Source of the DNA: Ganoderma boninense
Lineage: Eukaryota > Basidiomycota > Agaricomycetes > Polyporales > Polyporaceae
Assembly: GCA_002900995.3 (NCBI GenBank)
Contig: CM035307.1
Span: 2,356,001 to 2,420,000, forward strand
Direction: 5' to 3'
Length of the DNA: 64,000 bases
This document shows positions 59,847 to 64,000 of this stretch, in pieces. The notes beneath the pieces were generated by a model. It saw only the letters and a program-made list of their open reading frames with translations, searched no databases and was not told the DNA's origin. Position numbers and translations under genes: made by a program. The stretch's first letter is position 1. Each line of letters starts with the position of its first letter.

Positions 59847-62439
59847 ATGTTGTCTCCCCGTAACGAGTCTGCGACGGCCACATCCCGCCGCCCCCTGCCC
59901 CCTGCGAAGGCCCGTCGGTCGACCTCGCTCACGTTTGCTGCGCTGCATCGCGACGGCGTCCCGCCCCCACCATACGCCCCTCCTGTCGAGGAAATGCTCC
60001 TGGACTCGCCAGTAACTGTCACTACGCACCTTGTGAACGCCTCGGGGAGCACGGATGGTATCGGACTGCCGACCACCCCAGGAATCGAGGACTGGATGAA
60101 CGAGAAGTCGCGCGAGGAGCTCTCTGGGCTGTTGGTTAAGGCGGACGGTATCATAAAGTCTCGCGAGTCAGGTGCGGCTTCCCTTTTAAACACTCTTTCG
60201 TGCTAAGATCCTCATCATCCAATCACATTGGTCGCAGAGCTCACCGTGACCACCGCATTGTGCAAGACGTTGTACAGTGACAACGTTACGTTGAAATCGA
60301 AGCATGAAGCTTTGCTAGCCCGTCTTCCAGGTCCAGGAACGACGCCGACAACGTCCCCTCCTGTTCCCCAGTTGCACTTAGACGTCCCGTCGGAGTCTGC
60401 GTCATATGGCGACTCGGTTGCATTCCCCACTTCCTCAGACCACTCCACGCAACCCCTCGGTTTGGCCGCTCGTTACCGCCGTGCACGGCGAGTGTCGGTA
60501 ACGCCTGCCGAACTTGCCTCCCTCTCAGACCAGAACGCCGAGCTCATCGAGAAGCTTGAAAAGCTTGAGACTGAATCGCAGAAGGCGGATCAGGCCGGGA
60601 AACGGAAGCTGCGCAAGCTTGAACAAGAGATTCAAACCCTCCGCGACGAACTTGAGAAGACGCAGGCGCGGGGCATCGAGCTCGAACAGCAGGCGAAGGC
60701 CGCGACGAACGCAGTTGCTGTACAGAGGCGGAAGGAGGAGCGGGAGGCGCGGCTGCAAGCCCTCAAGGAGAGGTCTGTTTCCGCGTCCGATTACTCTGCA
60801 GACGAGATCAGGGACTTTGCGCCGCCCAGCTATCTCTCTCGGTCGAGCCCTATCAAGCGTAGCGAGAGCAAGTCCTCCACCCTCGCCGACAGTTCGCTGA
60901 TGGGAATCTGACCTATCAGGCTCTCATCCATCCAACGATTCGAGCTTCGACGAGAATGACCCTCCATCCTCTGACGATGCCGAGTCGTACTTCCCGACGC
61001 CTTCAGGGTCAATTGCTGAGCTTCCCGAGGCCGAGTACGCGATTGTCTCACAACTCCTGCTGAAGATCCGCGAGCTCGAAGAAACCAACACGCAGATCAA
61101 GGAGCAGCAGAGATTGACGGAAGAGCAGGTGCGAGCCACCCAATCTGACGTCGAAAGTATCCGTAGAGTATACGAATACCTGGACGATGAAGACGTCGAT
61201 CTCGAGCTGGAGGAGGACGAAGGACTGGCCTGCGCTGGTGTGCCGTCCCCTCCCGATCATACCATCCGATTCAGCAGCCTGCGCAGATCGATCGCTGGCG
61301 CCACGACCAAGCATCTTGTCCCGTCAGAGTCGGACGTCTTCGCTGGAGGCATTTCGCAGGGGATGCAAAGCACGGTGCGGAACGCCATGATGAACCGTAT
61401 TGCCCACAACAAAGCCCGCAAGACTGTCGTCGGGCTCTTCGACTCAGATGCAGATACGAGCACCGAGTCCGCTTCGTGGGGTGAGTATCCACCAACGCTG
61501 CAAGTCTCTCCTGCCTTCCGCCACCCCGACGGTGCATGGCCTCCTGGGACGGCCAATGGCGGGCCTGTACCGCTTTCTCCTACGATGGGTGCGTTACGCA
61601 CTTCCGCATCCGTAGACGGCCCTGCGACTGGGCGCAGTCTAGGCAGCGAACTGGGGAGCGAGTATGGTGATGATTGGGCACATGGTGGAATCAACCACCA
61701 TTTCCGTGCCACCAGCCTCTGCGACCTGGCAGGTCTCAACTCCTCGCCAGTGTCCCCCAGCGAATCTACCGTCGCGCTTCCACCAATCAGCTTATGTTCC
61801 GTTGAGGGACCCAGCGGAGAATGGGACAGCGTCAACCCCTCCACGCCGCCCCGAGAACCCCCTCAGCTGAAGGTACAGCCGCCTACACCCACTCCCGACA
61901 AAGTCCGCTCTTCTGCGACGCAACGGAAGCACCAGCTCTCGCAGACCGTCCGCGCCCGCACGAATCGCTGGGTCGAGGGTCGCTTCCCGCACGCCAACTC
62001 TTGGAAGGAGGAACGGGCCGTGCCCAGCTCCACCCAGTCGCTCGGCCGACGTTCGTCTGCCTACTTCCCCAATGTGAACGCGGAAGTGCTCGGGGAGACG
62101 TTCGACAGCGTTGCGGGCCAGATCAGGCGCGTCACGAGCCGCGGTACTTTTTCCCCCTTGGCACTTGGGCCGCAGGCCGCCGCGGCGGATGCGGAGGAGA
62201 CGGCGAAGGACGAGGAGACTTGCGAGGAGGCGGACCGCTCGGTGGCCGTTCGACAGGAGGGATCTGTGGCAGACCCGTTTGGCGGCAAGCACGCGGGCAT
62301 CGTCGGGTTCGCGATCGAGGCTTGGCTGTGGCTCCAGTTCATCGTCGTTGTCGCGCTCTTCTTGTGGGCGATGGCGAGGCGGGGGCCTAAGGTCGTCCTG
62401 GAGGCGGAGCGGCGCAACGCACAGAGATCTGCAAGGTGA
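59847..62439 (+). CDS. Tail-anchored coiled-coil protein of unknown function
   Basis: Three exons: 59847-60171, 60238 to about 60860, and about 60922-62439; the second intron (61 nt) has a ctgac branch site and tatcag acceptor. The model gives about 821 residues in frame. Two coiled-coil stretches are visible (ELIEKLEKLETESQKADQ, then QTLRDELEKTQARGIELE; and later KIRELEETNTQIKEQQRL), separated and followed by Ser/Pro-rich regions. A single membrane helix near the C-terminus (WLWLQFIVVVALFLWAMAR) is followed by about 20 mostly charged residues. This is the layout of a tail-anchored protein facing the cytoplasm or nucleoplasm. I do not recognise the family. Confidence 0.72.
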
Positions 62440-62923
62440 TCGGGTTTAGAAGACGTGCGCTGGTGTAGTTGATCAGGTCTTATGGACAATGTTTGTTCTT
62501 GTTCATTTGATAGCCAAATGACACCCCGAACTCCTTCGCAAAGCACTGTGACATAAGGTATCGTTTGCGTCGTCGACGTTTAATTCGTACATTATACTAT
62601 ATAACACTTTTGTTTGTATTGTGCCTTCTCACCTCTGTACACTGCACACTTAGCATCAACATGTATACGTTACCCTAATATTATATCTCAGCCTGTGGAC
62701 TTATGAGATTTCGGTTAGGGAGTACGGATGGAAGCCGTCCTCATTCAACCTAGTTTGTCTATTGATATTCAAGGTCTCCGAGCTGTGCATAAGTAAAGCT
62801 TCGAATGAGAAATGATAGTGGGATTTGACATTCATAGTCAACAAATTCGTACATGCTTGTAGAGGAGAGAATGATGCTAGCGAGAACGCTCTAAAAGAGT
62901 ACCTCAGCCTTTGCCTCCGTGCT
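62440..62923. other. Short intergenic stretch between convergent genes
   Basis: AT-rich 3' flanks of both neighbours; nothing recognised. Confidence 0.55.
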
Positions 62924-64000
62924 TCATCCACGGAAAAGGGCACCCCTGGGTTTTGCCAGGGAATCCGCAATTCCAAGGAAGGTCTCAGCGAGCCGAACCT
63001 ATAGCACTCAGGTCAGAACGAATTCTCCTAATCGGACGACGACGAGCCCGTACCGTGTCTAGAGCGTGATGATAGGAGGACGGCACTCGAGCATGCGGAT
63101 TCAACGGGTCTGGAGGAACTCTATTCTCGACATCTCGAGCGATCTGGGCCATTCTTTGCAGGCTATTGGGGCTCGGACCAAATGAAACAGCATGGAAAGA
63201 GACGGGTTTCCTTTGGGGAAGTCAGCATAGTTGTTGTGGAGGAGATTTGGGGAAGTCAGCATAGTTGTTGTGGAGGAGATTTGGGGAATACTCACCCGAG
63301 AGCAATGGAGCGCCTGCAAAGATTTTGCATGGTCTCGTCGGCGATCACACATTCGCCATCAGAAAGGAAAATTATGACGGGTGTGCTATGACAGTCCAAC
63401 TAAGCAGTGTGTATGGCTCAGTATCAAACACGGGATGCTCACCGCTCAGTACTCCAATGCCCCTCTAGACAACTTTGGGCTGTCTCAATAGCCAACGTGA
63501 AGTTCGTTCCGCCGTCCGCTCGGTAGTGCAAAACAGTGTTCAACAATTGTGTTGGTGTACTGGTGAAGTCATGCGTGATTGCGTTGCTGATTGCATGGTC
63601 AAACAGGATAACTGAGTATGCGTCTCTCCTCGCGGCTCCACCGTTGACCGTTACAGCGCGATGTCTCGCTTCCCAAAACCCGTGCAGTGAAGAATACACC
63701 GCACCAAGCCTATTGTTGTGGCTTCCACGGATGAGCTGTGTCGTTGGCGTGTTGTCGAGAGGGCGACGATCAGGATAACTCATAGAACCAGATCTGCAAA
63801 GGTTCGGTTGACGTTTCAATAACGCGGCTAGTAGCTATATTACCTGTCAATTGCAAAGATACTGGTTGAAGAAACCTTCAGCCCGACATTGCAAGGGAAG
63901 GAACCAAACGGCACTTACACATGGAACGCTTGGCGGAGTACTGCTGGATTTCTGCATTCGAAGGCATGACCATCATTAGACACGTATCCTAGGCCATTAG
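62924..64000 (-). CDS. von Willebrand factor A domain protein, 3' part (5' end outside window)
   Basis: Six exons are seen on the minus strand (63921 to beyond 64000, 63844-63875, 63443-63793, 63296-63385, 63054-63210, 62924-62998), all in phase. The vWA fold is clear: TSIFAIDRSGSM, with the metal-binding DxSxS motif joined across an intron; NNRLGAVYSSLHGFWEAR; RRDAYSVILFDHAI; YRADGGTNFTLAIETAQ; PVIIFLSDGECVIADE; and VSFGPSPNSLQRMAQIA. It ends with SLAKPRGALFRG. Upstream residues (DGHAFECRNPAVLRQAF) look like the region before the vWA domain in a family of large basidiomycete proteins. Function is unknown; vWA domains usually bind protein partners through a metal ion. Confidence 0.88.
63214..63281 (+). 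repeat. Two exact copies of a 34-base tandem repeat inside an intron
   Basis: The 34-base unit starting tggggaagtcagcatagttg occurs at 63214-63247 and 63248-63281 with no difference, and the first six bases repeat again. It lies wholly inside the 85-nt intron 63211-63295 of the vWA gene; without the extra copy that intron would be 51 nt, the normal size here. Confidence 0.93.

Noticed and set aside
60850..60925. Apparent frame break in the coiled-coil gene
   Set aside because: A 61-nt intron with donor gtagcg, ctgac branch site and tatcag acceptor restores the frame exactly.
1..64000. CRISPR array, insertion sequence, prophage or bacterial operon
   Set aside because: No regularly spaced repeats, transposase or bacterial gene arrangement is present; the window is intron-rich fungal DNA.

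Overview
The window looks like nuclear DNA of a filamentous basidiomycete, most likely an Agaricomycete. Genes lie on both strands and are cut by many short introns (mostly 47-80 nt, GT-AG, with two likely GC-AG). The families are fungal housekeeping ones plus a short heme-thiolate peroxygenase typical of these fungi. I rebuilt exon chains by hand from splice signals, reading phase and protein family patterns. In most genes the exon lengths sum to a whole number of codons.

Layout from left to right: tail of a gene ending in HDEL (+); WW/FF-domain splicing factor (+); peroxygenase with a frame break (+); MFS anion symporter (+); IQGAP (-) divergent from gamma-tubulin complex protein GCP3 (+); copper P-type ATPase CCC2 (-) divergent from inositol pyrophosphate kinase VIP1 (+); E2-like AKTIP/FTS protein (-) divergent from respiratory supercomplex factor RCF2 (+); a decayed ferric reductase (-); two-RRM NOP13 (+) convergent with a TPA1/Ofd1 prolyl hydroxylase (-); a four-helix membrane protein (-); a second RCF2 paralogue (-); an epoxide-hydrolase-like protein (+); a low-complexity hypothetical protein (-); a HEAT-type RTP1/TANGO6 gene with several frame breaks (+); TRAPPC2L/TCA17 (-); cytochrome b5 (-); a membrane-anchored FG nucleoporin (+); a tail-anchored coiled-coil protein (+); and the 3' part of a von Willebrand A protein (-).

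There is no operon or metabolic cluster. The themes are general cell biology: cytoskeleton (IQGAP/GCP3), metal handling (CCC2, ferric reductase), respiration (two RCF2), nuclear pore and membrane traffic. The most unusual items are the FG nucleoporin with an N-terminal membrane helix (POM121-like layout, not standard in fungi), the two RCF2 paralogues that share a 6-nt first coding exon, and a set of single-base frame breaks in otherwise conserved genes. Those breaks look either like consensus errors or like recent decay.
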